DNA of 64,000 bases from Carnobacterium_B sp040274945. GTDB taxonomy: Bacteria > Bacillota > Bacilli > Lactobacillales > Carnobacteriaceae. The position numbers were made by a program, and so were the translations under genes. How positions within the stretch are numbered: position 1 is the stretch's first letter; the number at the start of each line of letters is the position of its first letter. Shown here one piece after another: positions 52,513 to 61,187 of the stretch. The notes beneath the pieces were generated by a model. The model had not been told where the DNA came from. It made no database searches and worked only from the letters and a program-made list of their open reading frames with translations. The stretch is from positions 1 to 64,000 of the forward strand of contig NZ_JBEMAR010000006.1 in assembly GCF_040274945.1 (NCBI RefSeq). The letters run 5' to 3'.

Positions 52513-52618
52513 ATTTGTTCATTGCTTCTACATTCAACTGTTTGTGAAAAAAATAAAAGAGCATTATACTGAATAGGAAGAATAAAATAGTTGGCTATTA
52601 TTAAAAGGAGTGAAATAA

Positions 52619-53434
52619 TTGATTGAATTTATGAGTTCATTAAGTCCACTAGTACAAACGATAATTGCTACGCTCTTTACATGGGGAATGACAGCTTTAG
52701 GAGCTTCTTTAGTATTCTCTACTAAGAATGTTAACCAAAAATTAATGGATGGTATGCTTGGTTTTGCTGGAGGAGTAATGATTGCGGCAAGTTTTTGGTC
52801 ACTTTTAGCACCGGCTCTTTCAATGGCTGAAAGCGGTCCGCTACCAGCATGGATGCCTTCTGCTATTGGTTTCATGTTAGGTGGTATCTTTTTATGGAGT
52901 GCAGATAATGTTTTACCTCATTTAAATCCTAATATGCCTCCAACAGAAGCAGAAGGGGTCAATCCTCAAAAGAGAAAACGTAGTACATTATTAGTTTTAG
53001 CGATCACGATGCATAATATACCTGAGGGTTTAGCAGTAGGGGTTGCCTTTGGATCAGTTGCAACAGGTAATCCAGAAGCTTCTATCGCTGGAGCGGTTGC
53101 TTTAGCAATCGGTATGGGAATTCAAAATTTCCCAGAAGGAACGGCTGTGTCCATGCCTCTAAGACGTGATGGCATGTCTAGAGCAAAAAGTTTTTACTAT
53201 GGTCAACTTTCGGGTGCTGTTGAACCAATCGCCGCTATAGTAGGGGTACTAGCCGTTACAGTAATGGAGCCATTACTTCCATATGCTTTAAGTTTCGCTG
53301 CTGGAGCTATGATTTTTGTTGTTGCAGAGGAAGTTATACCTGGTTCTCAAGAAAATGGTAATAAAGATTTAGCATCTATGTGGTTGATGATTGGTTTTAC
53401 AATCATGATGATTTTAGATGTAGCTCTTGGGTAG
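52619..53434 (+). CDS. ZIP family metal transporter
   Basis: A 271-residue membrane protein with eight predicted segments. The ZIP signature HNIPEGLAVGVAFG in segment 4 and NFPEGTAVSMPLR in segment 5 supply the metal ligands, so it probably imports zinc or a related divalent metal (GufA/ZupT-like). It starts with TTG at 52619, AAAGGAG eight bases upstream. It stands alone, with a shared terminator. Confidence 0.92.
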   Translation: MIEFMSSLSPLVQTIIATLFTWGMTALGASLVFSTKNVNQKLMDGMLGFAGGVMIAASFWSLLAPALSMAESGPLPAWMPSAIGFMLGGIFLWSADNVLPHLNPNMPPTEAEGVNPQKRKRSTLLVLAITMHNIPEGLAVGVAFGSVATGNPEASIAGAVALAIGMGIQNFPEGTAVSMPLRRDGMSRAKSFYYGQLSGAVEPIAAIVGVLAVTVMEPLLPYALSFAAGAMIFVVAEEVIPGSQENGNKDLASMWLMIGFTIMMILDVALG

Positions 53435-53454
53435 AAGAATCAAGTGGATATGCA

Positions 53455-53492
53455 AAAAAGGGACTCAACAGTTTACTGTTGAGTCCCTTTTT
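53455..53492. terminator. Shared terminator, ZIP and DUF378 genes
   Basis: GGGACTCAACAG / CTGTTGAGTCCC, four-base loop, A and T runs on both sides. Confidence 0.92.
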
Positions 53493-53501
53493 CAAAATTT
53501 A

Positions 53502-53717
53502 TTAGTGTCTATCTTTGCGATCTGAATTTAATAAAGGGAAGAATTTTAAGGAATACAATGCACATAAACCAACGATGATATAAACGATTTTAGATAACAA
53601 CGATGTTTGTCCGCCAAAAATTGTAGCAACGAGATCAAATTCAAATAGTCCGACCAAGAGCCAGTTTAAACCGCCAACAATTAGTAGTGCTAATGCAATA
53701 CTATCCAATGCTTTCAT
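53502..53717 (-). CDS. DUF378 small membrane protein
   Basis: A 71-residue protein with two membrane segments (about 5-25 and 41-60). The sequence IALALLIVGGLNWLLVG and the downstream FGGQTSLLSKIVYIIVGL are typical of DUF378. Function unknown. It is transcribed opposite to its neighbours and has GGAGGTTATC upstream of the ATG. Confidence 0.9.
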   Translation of the reverse strand: MKALDSIALALLIVGGLNWLLVGLFEFDLVATIFGGQTSLLSKIVYIIVGLCALYSLKFFPLLNSDRKDRH

Positions 53718-53925
53718 CTAGATAACCTCCTTTATTTGATAAAGTAACTATACTTGGTTTTGAATTGGTTGTCGATTAATGTGACTTGTAAAAGAAATTC
53801 TTGTTATTATTCTTTTTGATAGAAAAATGGTAAAATTGCTGAAATCACTAAAGTTTAATTTTTGAGCAAGCAAGAGATTAGGTAATGAGCTAAATAATGG
53901 ATTAGTTATCGAAAGGATGAAGATC

Positions 53926-55386
53926 ATGCATAAAAATGGACTGATGATGCAGTATTTCGAATGGTATGTAGAAAATGATGGAAAGCATTGGGAACGGTTA
54001 AAAGAAGATGCAAAACATTTACATGAAATAGGTGTAACAAGTGTATGGATTCCCCCTTGCTTTAAAGGTATGGATAAGAATGATAACGGATATGGTATTT
54101 ATGATTTATATGATTTAGGGGAATTTGATCAAAAAGGTACTACACGCACTAAATATGGCACTAAGGAAGAACTAATTGCAGCTATTGAAGAGCTACATAA
54201 ATATGAGATACAAGTTTATGCAGATGTCGTTTTGAACCATAAAGCAGGTGCAGATGGAACTGAACGATTTAAAGCGGTTGAAGTGAATCCGGATGATCGT
54301 AATCAAAAGATTAGTGATGTTTATGAAATTGAAGGATGGACAGAATTTACGTTTCCAGGCAGAAAAGGAAAGTATTCTGATTTTCAATGGCATTGGTATC
54401 ATTTTTCTGGAACAGACTACAATCAAGAGACTGAAAAAAAAGCCATTTATCGTATTGAAGGTCAACATAAGGGTTGGGCAGACGATGAGACGGTAGATAA
54501 TGAATACGGCAACTACGATTACTTGATGTTTGCGGATATTGATTATAGTCATCCTGAGGTCATTGAAGAAACTAAAAAATGGGCCAACTGGTTTATTGAA
54601 GAAACTGGAGTTGATGGATTTAGGTTAGATGCTGTTAAACACATAAATGAGAATTTTATTTCTGAGCTACGTGAAAGCATAGAAGCTAAATTTGGCAAAC
54701 AATTCTTTATTGTAGGAGAGTACTGGGACCAAAACTATACAAATCTGAAGAGTTATTTAGATAGCCAAGATTACAAGTTGGATTTATTTGATGTAGGATT
54801 ACACCATCAATTAGAAAAAGCTTCTAAAATGGGTCAAGAATTTGATTTAACACATTTATTTGATCAAACATTAATTAAAAACAATCCAATGCAAGCTGTA
54901 ACATTTGTAGACAATCATGATTCACAGCCAAACCAATCACTTGAATCATTTGTTGAACCTTGGTTTAAGCCTATAGCGTATGGAGTCATCTTGCTAAGGA
55001 AAGAAGGATATCCTGTGCTCTTTTATGGTGATTATTATGGTATAAAAGGAGAAAATCCTATTGAACCACATCGTGAAATGATTGATAAATTACTTTATGC
55101 AAAAAAACAGTATGCATATGGAGATCAAACAGATTATTTTGACCATGGTAATTGTATTGGCTGGACACGTTCAGGAAATGAAGAGCACCCCACAGGATGT
55201 GCTATAGTCATTTCAAATAGTGAAGCTGGATATAAAGATATGTTTGTAGGGAAAGAAAAAAAGGGATTCGTTTATGAAGATTATTTAGGGCATTGCAAGG
55301 AGACAGTAACTATTGATGAAGAAGGAAATGGTCATTTTCTTGTAGAAGGTGGATCCATATCTGTATGGGTTAATAAAGTAGCATAA
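53926..55386 (+). CDS. Cytoplasmic alpha-amylase (GH13)
   Basis: A 486-residue GH13 enzyme without a signal peptide, therefore acting inside the cell on malto-oligosaccharides or glycogen-like glucans. The GH13 regions are DVVLNHKAGAD, GFRLDAVKHI (nucleophile), EYWDQN (acid/base at VGEYW) and FVDNHDSQ. I chose the ATG at 53926 because AAAGG lies nine bases upstream; the ATG three codons earlier abuts the ribosome site. It stands alone, followed by a terminator. Confidence 0.92.
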   Translation: MHKNGLMMQYFEWYVENDGKHWERLKEDAKHLHEIGVTSVWIPPCFKGMDKNDNGYGIYDLYDLGEFDQKGTTRTKYGTKEELIAAIEELHKYEIQVYADVVLNHKAGADGTERFKAVEVNPDDRNQKISDVYEIEGWTEFTFPGRKGKYSDFQWHWYHFSGTDYNQETEKKAIYRIEGQHKGWADDETVDNEYGNYDYLMFADIDYSHPEVIEETKKWANWFIEETGVDGFRLDAVKHINENFISELRESIEAKFGKQFFIVGEYWDQNYTNLKSYLDSQDYKLDLFDVGLHHQLEKASKMGQEFDLTHLFDQTLIKNNPMQAVTFVDNHDSQPNQSLESFVEPWFKPIAYGVILLRKEGYPVLFYGDYYGIKGENPIEPHREMIDKLLYAKKQYAYGDQTDYFDHGNCIGWTRSGNEEHPTGCAIVISNSEAGYKDMFVGKEKKGFVYEDYLGHCKETVTIDEEGNGHFLVEGGSISVWVNKVA

Positions 55387-55414
55387 ATAAACTAACAGAA
55401 AAAGATCGAAATAT

Positions 55415-55464
55415 TGCTAATTAATGAATAGATTTTTTCAGTCTATTCATTAATTAAGCATTTT
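55415..55464 (+). terminator. Terminator of the amylase gene
   Basis: GCTAATTAATGAATAGA / TCTATTCATTAATTAAGC, then ATTTTG. Confidence 0.78.
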
Positions 55465-55544
55465 GTACTCTTAATTTCTGCTTACTTAAGAGAATTGATT
55501 AAATAGTTTGTCTGTAGTAAGATTATAAGTAATTAAATGTTTTG

Positions 55545-55619
55545 CAGGGGGACACATGTGTGTTGAGAAGGTTAAAACCTGACCCTTTGAACCTGTTAGT
55601 TAACACTAACGTAGGGAGC
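55545..55619 (+). promoter_or_regulatory. TPP riboswitch, first copy
   Basis: THI-box signatures in order: GGGGGACAC, TTGAGAAGG, ACCTGACCCTTTGAACCTG and ACGTAGGGAGC. Followed by its own terminator at 55652. Confidence 0.95.
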
Positions 55620-55651
55620 ACGATGTACATATGTCTTACATTATACGTACT

Positions 55652-55686
55652 GAGCTCTCCTTTTTTATGGGGAGCTCTTTTCTTTT
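55652..55686 (+). terminator. Terminator of first TPP riboswitch
   Basis: GAGCTCTCC / GGGGAGCTC, then TTTTCTTTT. Confidence 0.88.
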
Positions 55687-55701
55687 GTAAAACTTTTAAT
55701 T

Positions 55702-55778
55702 GCGGGGGGACACACTTGTGTTGAGAAGGTTAAAACCTGACCCTTTGAACCTGTTAGTTAATACTGACGTAGGGAGCG
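55702..55778 (+). promoter_or_regulatory. TPP riboswitch, second copy
   Basis: Near copy of the first aptamer: from TTGAGAAGG to GGGAGC only two bases differ. It has its own terminator at 55806. The two should act in series before thiM. Confidence 0.95.
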
Positions 55779-55805
55779 ATTAGTGGTTTTCTTATACACT
55801 TTTTT

Positions 55806-55836
55806 AGCCTCTACGATTTTTGTAGAGGCTTTTTGC
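55806..55836 (+). terminator. Terminator of second TPP riboswitch
   Basis: AGCCTCTAC / GTAGAGGCT with a seven-base loop and TTTTTG. Confidence 0.9.
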
Positions 55837-55972
55837 TTACGTCCAAAATAAAGGAGGAGTGAGCGTCGTAATTTTTGAAAAGAAATGACAGATAGATCGA
55901 TAGAACTAATAAGGTTAAGAAAGCAGTTATTCAAGATGGTAGACAAAAAATTGTGGGAAAGAGGAATGAAAA

Positions 55973-56716
55973 ATGTTATCCCAAATAAAAAAGACAGCTC
56001 CTTTAGTGCATTGCATGACCAACTATGTGGTCGCTAATTTTACTGCGAATGGTTTACTTGCAGTCGGTGCTTCACCTATTATGGCTGATGAAGTGAACGA
56101 GGTAACTGAAATAGTGTCGATTGCTCAAGCATTGCTTATTAATATTGGTACTGTGAACGACCGTACAGCAGAAGCTATGATGCTGGCTGGGGAAAAAGCC
56201 AATGAATTAACCATTCCTATTGTGTTGGATCCTGTAGGCGTTGGTTCCACAAGTTACCGGAAACAATTGGTTCAGCTACTTTTAAAAAATGTTCAGTTTA
56301 ATTTGATTCGGTGTAATGCAGGAGAATTAGCAGCCATTGCAGGTGAGGTTTGGCAATCAAAAGGTGTAGACAGTGGCACAGGTGAAATAGATATTGCTCT
56401 AGTAGCAAAGCGGATGTCTTTGCAGTATAAGTGCTTTGTTATTGTAACTGGTGAATCAGATTTTATAACAAATGGATATGAAGAACTGTATATTTCAGGA
56501 GGAAAAGAGCTAACAACACATATTACAGGTACAGGTTGTTTACTAAGTGCTATTTGTGCAGCATCTCTTGCTACTGGAGGTACAAATCAAATGCAAGATT
56601 TAGCAACAACGCTAAAAGATTATAAAAAAGCTGCTGAGCATAGTACAAATGAGGTAGGGACGCTTGCCTTACACTTTATGAACACATTACAAGAGTTAGC
56701 GGAGGTTGAGAAATGA
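55973..56716 (+). CDS. thiM: Hydroxyethylthiazole kinase
   Basis: Phosphorylates the thiazole moiety in thiamine salvage. Conserved elements: PLVHCMTNYVVANFTANGLLA at the N-terminus (the HCITN-type motif), GASPIMAD, DPVGVG and the catalytic ITGTGCLLSA. Length 247 is slightly short for the family. The ATG at 55973 has GAGGAATG upstream. It is the first gene of thiM-thiD-thiE under the two TPP riboswitches; its end overlaps thiD (ATGA). Confidence 0.94.
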   Translation: MLSQIKKTAPLVHCMTNYVVANFTANGLLAVGASPIMADEVNEVTEIVSIAQALLINIGTVNDRTAEAMMLAGEKANELTIPIVLDPVGVGSTSYRKQLVQLLLKNVQFNLIRCNAGELAAIAGEVWQSKGVDSGTGEIDIALVAKRMSLQYKCFVIVTGESDFITNGYEELYISGGKELTTHITGTGCLLSAICAASLATGGTNQMQDLATTLKDYKKAAEHSTNEVGTLALHFMNTLQELAEVEK

Positions 56717-57528
56717 TTGCATTAACAGTTGCCGGATCAGATTCCGGTGGTGGTGCTGGAATTCAAGCAGACATAAAAACATTTCAAGAACTTGGTGTAT
56801 TTGGAACAACAGCCATTACAGCATTAACTGACCAAAATACACTAGGAGTCCACGGCATTTTTGAAGTATCTCCAAGTTTTGTACAGCAACAATTACAAAC
56901 TGTGTTGGATGATTTTCCTATAAAAGCTATTAAAACAGGCATGTTATTCTCAACTGAAATTATTGAAGTTGTAGCTAAAATTATACAACAACAAAACATC
57001 CCATTGATCGTTGATCCCGTGATGATCGCTAAGGGCGGAGCAAGTCTTTTACAGGATGAAGCAGTAACAACGTTAATAAAAAAACTTTTTCCTTATACAA
57101 CAATTTGTACGCCTAATATTCCTGAGGCAGAACTGCTAACAGGTAGACGAATTAAAGAGGTTAGAGATATTGAAAAAGCTGCACAAGAAATTCTTCAAAT
57201 GGGAGTTGAATGTGTCGTTATCAAAGGAGGTCATTTAGATGGAGAACATGCAACAGACAGAGTGTATTCTCGTCTGGACTCTTTTTCAATAACTACCCCT
57301 CGTATCCAAACAAAAGATACACATGGAACAGGTTGTACATTTTCAGCAGCACTTACAGCAAATATAGCAAAAGGACTATCGATAAAGGAATCGATCATTG
57401 AAGCGAAAAAATTTATTCATTTAGCCATTTCTACTCCTCTTCATATTGGAAATGGACATGGACCAACAAATCACTTTGCTTATAATCGTCAACAAGGAAT
57501 CTGTGAGGTAGAAGTAAGTGGATTGTAA
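56713..57528 (+). CDS. thiD: Hydroxymethylpyrimidine (phosphate) kinase
   Basis: Ribokinase-fold enzyme that phosphorylates HMP twice for thiamine synthesis. MIALTVAGSDSGGGAGIQAD at the start, VDPVMIAKGGASLL and the anion-hole DTHGTGCTFSAAL are diagnostic. Length 271 is normal. It overlaps thiM by four bases and thiE by eleven, so the three are coupled. Confidence 0.95.
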   Translation: MIALTVAGSDSGGGAGIQADIKTFQELGVFGTTAITALTDQNTLGVHGIFEVSPSFVQQQLQTVLDDFPIKAIKTGMLFSTEIIEVVAKIIQQQNIPLIVDPVMIAKGGASLLQDEAVTTLIKKLFPYTTICTPNIPEAELLTGRRIKEVRDIEKAAQEILQMGVECVVIKGGHLDGEHATDRVYSRLDSFSITTPRIQTKDTHGTGCTFSAALTANIAKGLSIKESIIEAKKFIHLAISTPLHIGNGHGPTNHFAYNRQQGICEVEVSGL

Positions 57529-58147
57529 TATATTGAGCGTCTATTTTATAATGGGAACAATGAACTGTACAAAAGACCCTTTGAAAACACTTGAAGAAGC
57601 ATTGGAAGCAGGAATTACATGTTTCCAATTACGTGAAAAAGGTGAAGGGGCATTAACAGGTATCGTTTATGAAGAGTTTGCCCGTACTTGCCAAAAAATG
57701 TGTCAAGCATATCAAGTGCCGTTTATCGTCAACGATGATGTTGAACTTGCACTAAAACTAGATGCTGATGGTATTCATATTGGACAAGAAGATCTAGCTC
57801 TTGCTACATTTCGTAAAAAAGCGAAAGGAAAAATAGTAGGTGTTTCTGTACACAGTTCTAAAGAAATGGAACATGCCCTACTTAATGGAGCAGATTATAT
57901 AGGAATTGGACCAATCTATAAAACGCAATCTAAAAAAGATGCGAAACCTCCTGCGGGCTTGCATTTTTTAAAGGCTATGCGAAAACAGATTGGTAACTTC
58001 CCAATCGTGGGTATAGGCGGAATTACAGAAGAAAATGCTAATGACGTTCGTTTTTCAGGAGCAGACGGAGTGGCTGTTATTTCAGATATCTGTCATAGTA
58101 AAGATATTGGACAAACGGTCAAGAATCTCCTTCTAACGAAAAAATAA
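57518..58147 (+). CDS. thiE: Thiamine-phosphate synthase
   Basis: Couples HMP-PP and thiazole phosphate to thiamine phosphate. TIM-barrel with CFQLREKGEG, PFIVNDDVELAL, GIHIGQEDL, YIGIGPIYKTQSKKDA and VGIGGI motifs. It starts with GTG at 57518 (GAGG about nine bases upstream), which fits the family N-terminus VYFIMGT. Length 209. No ThiC, ThiG, ThiF or ThiS gene is present, so the unit serves salvage of HMP and thiazole. Confidence 0.95.
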   Translation: MDCNILSVYFIMGTMNCTKDPLKTLEEALEAGITCFQLREKGEGALTGIVYEEFARTCQKMCQAYQVPFIVNDDVELALKLDADGIHIGQEDLALATFRKKAKGKIVGVSVHSSKEMEHALLNGADYIGIGPIYKTQSKKDAKPPAGLHFLKAMRKQIGNFPIVGIGGITEENANDVRFSGADGVAVISDICHSKDIGQTVKNLLLTKK

Positions 58148-58217
58148 ATTAATGATTTAAAGGGTCTAGTACCAGTTCTCTATTAGTTAAATGGTTGTAC
58201 GACAAATGGTTGGATGC

Positions 58218-58417
58218 TTCAAAATAAAATTTCTTCTGGAATGGACGCGTTTGCTTGTGGAGCCATGGGACCGCCTGTAAACCTGTAGACTTACAGACTT
58301 TCAAGCTTCAAATAAACCGTGATCGCTGAAGCGCTAACGGTTTATAATTCTCATTGAATCCTATACAGGGCTACAAGCAACCCTATTCCCCCAGAAATCT
58401 TTAGTGAGTATTTTGAA
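58218..58417. repeat. Palindromic intergenic element (about 200 bases)
   Basis: A long imperfect inverted repeat between convergent thiE and the YtxH gene. Outer arms TTCAAAATA / TATTTTGAA; middle arms TTTGCTTGTGGAGCC / GGGCTACAAGCAA and GGAATGG / CCTATTCC; inner CCTGTA / TACAGG; a top hairpin ATAAACCGT / ACGGTTTAT with CGCT / AGCG inside (58312-58345). No ORF is convincing. Candidate MITE or structured RNA. The flanks 58148-58217 and 58418-58469 show nothing recognisable. Confidence 0.65.
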
Positions 58418-58469
58418 TAATCTATCAACACTAAAAATTATAGACCCAGCTAAATAGCTATAAAAAGGA

Positions 58470-58515
58470 AAAACACTCCTGCTAATGATATGCTCATTAG
58501 CGGGAGTGTTTTTTA
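58470..58515. terminator. Terminator of YtxH gene (bidirectional)
   Basis: AACACTCCTGCTAATGA / TCATTAGCGGGAGTGTT with one G-U pair, runs of T on both strands. Confidence 0.88.
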
Positions 58516-58518
58516 GGT

Positions 58519-58902
58519 TTATAATTGTCCACGTCTATCTTCAACAGATAAGTCAGGAGCATTAGATAAGTCTTCAACTACAGATGTTGGTGGAACTTCC
58601 ACAGCACCTGAAAATTCTGAATTATCAAGTGGTTCAGAGTGTAAATTTAAGTCTGTTTCAATATCTTCAATAGTAGCAGCTAATTCAGGATCAGTATAAC
58701 TGATTTCTTCTTCAACTTCTTTGTAACTTTGTTTTACTTCATCAGCAAAACTGTTTACTTGATCCATTGCTTGGTCTTTCAAATCGTTTGCTTGCGTTTT
58801 GATATCTTGTCGTAATTCTTTTCCTGATTTAGGAGCGAGTAATAAAGCAGTAACTGCAGCAGCAGCTCCTACAAATAAAGTTCTAGTAAAACTATTAGCC
58901 AT
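58519..58902 (-). CDS. YtxH domain protein
   Basis: A 127-residue protein with one N-terminal membrane segment (about 8-24, LFVGAAAAVTALLLAPKSGKELR, the typical YtxH start) and a long charged helical part that may form a coiled coil, ending in an acidic tail. General stress or envelope role is presumed for the family; function is not established. Downstream partner of the DUF948 gene, 32 bases away on the same strand. Confidence 0.88.
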   Translation of the reverse strand: MANSFTRTLFVGAAAAVTALLLAPKSGKELRQDIKTQANDLKDQAMDQVNSFADEVKQSYKEVEEEISYTDPELAATIEDIETDLNLHSEPLDNSEFSGAVEVPPTSVVEDLSNAPDLSVEDRRGQL

Positions 58903-58934
58903 AACAAAGTTCCCCTTTTCTAAATTGATTTAGT

Positions 58935-59390
58935 TTAGTTAAATGAAAAACGTTTTTTTGTTCTGTTTTTTCTACTCTGGTACATCTTTAAAGCAGTTTT
59001 TCCAACTTTGGTTATTCGAGGAGGAGTAACTGTTACTTTTCTCCTTGAACTAGAAAGAAAGTATGAAGCGACTTTAGTGCTATTTTGTTTTAAATCGTTG
59101 ATAGAATCTCCAAAATCAGCTGTTGTCTGAGTAAAATCAGAAATATAAGCTTGTTTAACAGCTACATCTTTTGTCATACTATCTACTCGAGTGGTCATAT
59201 GGTCTATTTTACTTGTTATAGCATCTGTTTCTTTTGTAAAATGAGTTATTTGATCTTGAACAGTAGTCTGAGTTGAATTAATTTCTTTCATCAAACTCCC
59301 TACCTTTTTACCAATGAGTATTCCGACAATAACTAAAGCAACCAAGGCTAAAACCACGATACCAATAGCTATGATAAATTCGATTGACAT
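58935..59390 (-). CDS. DUF948 membrane protein
   Basis: A 151-residue protein with one N-terminal membrane segment (about 5-27) followed by a heptad-rich region (about 35-115, THFTKETDAITSKIDHMTTRVDSM) predicted to form a coiled coil, and a basic tail. DUF948 proteins often pair with YtxH proteins, as here. The role is unknown; an envelope-associated scaffold is plausible. Confidence 0.88.
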   Translation of the reverse strand: MSIEFIIAIGIVVLALVALVIVGILIGKKVGSLMKEINSTQTTVQDQITHFTKETDAITSKIDHMTTRVDSMTKDVAVKQAYISDFTQTTADFGDSINDLKQNSTKVASYFLSSSRRKVTVTPPRITKVGKTALKMYQSRKNRTKKRFSFN

Positions 59391-59451
59391 TTAGCTTTTA
59401 CGCTCCTTTCATTAAAGATAGAGTTGAAATTGGTTTAACTTAATAAGAAAT

Positions 59452-59494
59452 AGGTAAAGTAGCCACTCATTTTATCAACGAGTATCAGTTTACC
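59452..59494. repeat. Small inverted repeat in the DUF948-EIIA gap
   Basis: GGTAAA / TTTACC enclosing ACTC / GAGT. Nothing else recognisable in 59391-59650 apart from promoters. Confidence 0.4.
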
Positions 59495-59655
59495 TTTATT
59501 TTCTATAAGAATACCATTAAATATGGGAATAGCCAAATAAAATGAAATCGCATTATTGTAAAGTTTGACTAACGTATAAAAGAGAAGACAAACTTAAAGT
59601 TCTTAATTACCGTTGGATTAAATAACGAATGAATTCAAATAGATTTTTTTAAAGA

Positions 59656-59684
59656 TGGTCAAAGCATTTAGAATCCGGTACAAT
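59656..59684 (+). promoter_or_regulatory. Possible promoter of the EIIA gene
   Basis: TGGTCA, 17 bases, TACAAT, 35 bases ahead of the start codon. Confidence 0.5.
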
Positions 59685-59719
59685 TAAAGATAAAATAAAT
59701 AATGAGGAAAGATCAAAAA

Positions 59720-60277
59720 ATGAATAAAAAAGAGATAGATATTGGAGGATTTATTGGAATGGACTTATCTTCAAAAAAAGAAGCACAAAGCGAATTGCTA
59801 GGGAAGAAAAAGGCATCATTAGTAGCTGTAACAGATGGTAGTGTGATACCTGTAGAAGAAGTGCCAGATCTTGTGTTTTCTGAAAAAATGATGGGAGAAG
59901 GTTTTGCTATGATTCCGACTTCTAATGTAGTCTGCGCACCTATTGGTGGAAAGTTGTTTCAAGTAGCAGATGCATCTCATGCGTTTGAAATCCGCACAGA
60001 TGATGGATTAGAAGTTCTCATACATGTTGGTTTAGATACAGTAACCTTAAATGGAGAAGGTTTTGAAACGCATTTAAAAAAAGGTATGACTGTTAAACAA
60101 GGAGACCCGCTGGTAAAGTTCGATAAGGAATACCTACTTAGTCGCGGTTGCCGATTGTTTATACCAGTCATTGTGATAAATGGAGAAAATGAAAATTACC
60201 GTTACGTATTCAAACCAAATAATGAAGTCGAAGCTCAATATGGAAAAACAATTGCATTAACTATTGAAGGTTATTAA
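59720..60277 (+). CDS. Orphan PTS EIIA component, glucose type
   Basis: A 185-residue stand-alone EIIA-Glc/Crr-like protein. The conserved HAFEIRTDDGLEVLIHVGLDTV carries both active-site histidines, the second (in LIHVGLDTV) being the phospho-acceptor. The N-terminal 25 residues are extra to the core domain. I chose the ATG at 59720 with GAGGAAAG upstream; an in-frame ATG six codons earlier overlaps that site. No EIIB or EIIC is adjacent; TreB in this window lacks EIIA and is a possible partner. Confidence 0.9.
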   Translation: MNKKEIDIGGFIGMDLSSKKEAQSELLGKKKASLVAVTDGSVIPVEEVPDLVFSEKMMGEGFAMIPTSNVVCAPIGGKLFQVADASHAFEIRTDDGLEVLIHVGLDTVTLNGEGFETHLKKGMTVKQGDPLVKFDKEYLLSRGCRLFIPVIVINGENENYRYVFKPNNEVEAQYGKTIALTIEGY

Positions 60278-60300
60278 AAAATTAGCCAATCAATGATACA

Positions 60301-60338
60301 AAATCAAGAGCCTATATACAGCTCTTGATTTTGTTTTT
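60301..60338 (+). terminator. Terminator of the EIIA gene
   Basis: AATCAAGAGC / GCTCTTGATT with a nine-base loop and TTGTTTTT. Confidence 0.82.
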
Positions 60339-60365
60339 GCACTCTTACCGTATGTTCGGTATAAT
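60337..60365 (+). promoter_or_regulatory. walRK promoter with palindrome
   Basis: TTGCAC, 17 bases, TATAAT. A palindrome TACCG-TATGTT-CGGTA (60346-60361) spans the spacer and -10 start and could be an operator. Confidence 0.7.
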
Positions 60366-60473
60366 GAAAGGTAGAATAGTTTGTCATTCTTATAGCAAAT
60401 TAATTGAAAAGTAATAAACCATTAATATAAAAAAACAATCATAAAAAAGTAGAAATTCCAAGGAGGTTTCATT

Positions 60474-61181
60474 TTGAAAAAAATATTAGTAGTTGATGAT
60501 GAGAAACCAATTTCAGATATCGTTAAATTTAATTTAACAAAAGAAGGATATGAAGTATTTACTGCATATGATGGAGAAGAAGCTTTAGAAAAAGTAGAAG
60601 AAGTCTTGCCAGATCTTATCATTTTAGACTTAATGCTGCCTAAAAAAGACGGACTAGAAGTTTGTCGTGAAGTACGCAAAAATCATGATATGCCTATTAT
60701 TATGGTTACAGCAAAAGACTCGGAAATCGATAAAGTACTTGGATTAGAACTTGGTGCGGATGATTATGTCACAAAACCTTTTTCTAACAGAGAATTGACA
60801 GCACGTGTAAAAGCAAACTTAAGAAGACATGATAACGCTAAGACACCTGTTGTTGAAGAAATTGAAACAAATGATATTGAAGTAGGTGCTCTAACGATTC
60901 ATCCAGATGCATACATTGTTTCTAAAAGAGGGGCTACAATTGAATTAACACACCGTGAATTTGAATTGTTGCACTATTTAGCTAAACATTTAGGTCAAGT
61001 AATGACTAGAGAACATTTGTTACAAACGGTTTGGGGCTACGATTATTTTGGTGACGTAAGAACAGTCGATGTAACGGTTAGAAGATTAAGAGAAAAAATA
61101 GAAGACAACCCTAGTCACCCAACTTGGCTTGTAACAAGACGTGGAGTTGGCTATTATTTAAGAAATCCTGAACAGGAGTAA
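60474..61181 (+). CDS. walR: Response regulator WalR (YycF/VicR)
   Basis: Essential OmpR-family regulator of cell-wall hydrolase genes, 235 residues. Receiver start MKKILVVDDEKPISDI, phospho-Asp in LIILDLMLPKKDG, Lys in VTKPFSNREL; DNA-binding part ends RGVGYYLRNPEQE, all typical of WalR. It starts with TTG at 60474, AAGGAGG seven bases upstream. First gene of the walRKH operon. Confidence 0.97.
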   Translation: MKKILVVDDEKPISDIVKFNLTKEGYEVFTAYDGEEALEKVEEVLPDLIILDLMLPKKDGLEVCREVRKNHDMPIIMVTAKDSEIDKVLGLELGADDYVTKPFSNRELTARVKANLRRHDNAKTPVVEEIETNDIEVGALTIHPDAYIVSKRGATIELTHREFELLHYLAKHLGQVMTREHLLQTVWGYDYFGDVRTVDVTVRRLREKIEDNPSHPTWLVTRRGVGYYLRNPEQE

Positions 61182-61187
61182 TGTTTC

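Noticed and set aside
55542..55724. 60-codon ORF across the first TPP riboswitch
   Set aside because: It lies wholly within the aptamer and its terminator; the RNA explains the sequence.
58218..58417. SRP RNA, tmRNA or RNase P RNA
   Set aside because: None of the conserved sequences of these RNAs is present.
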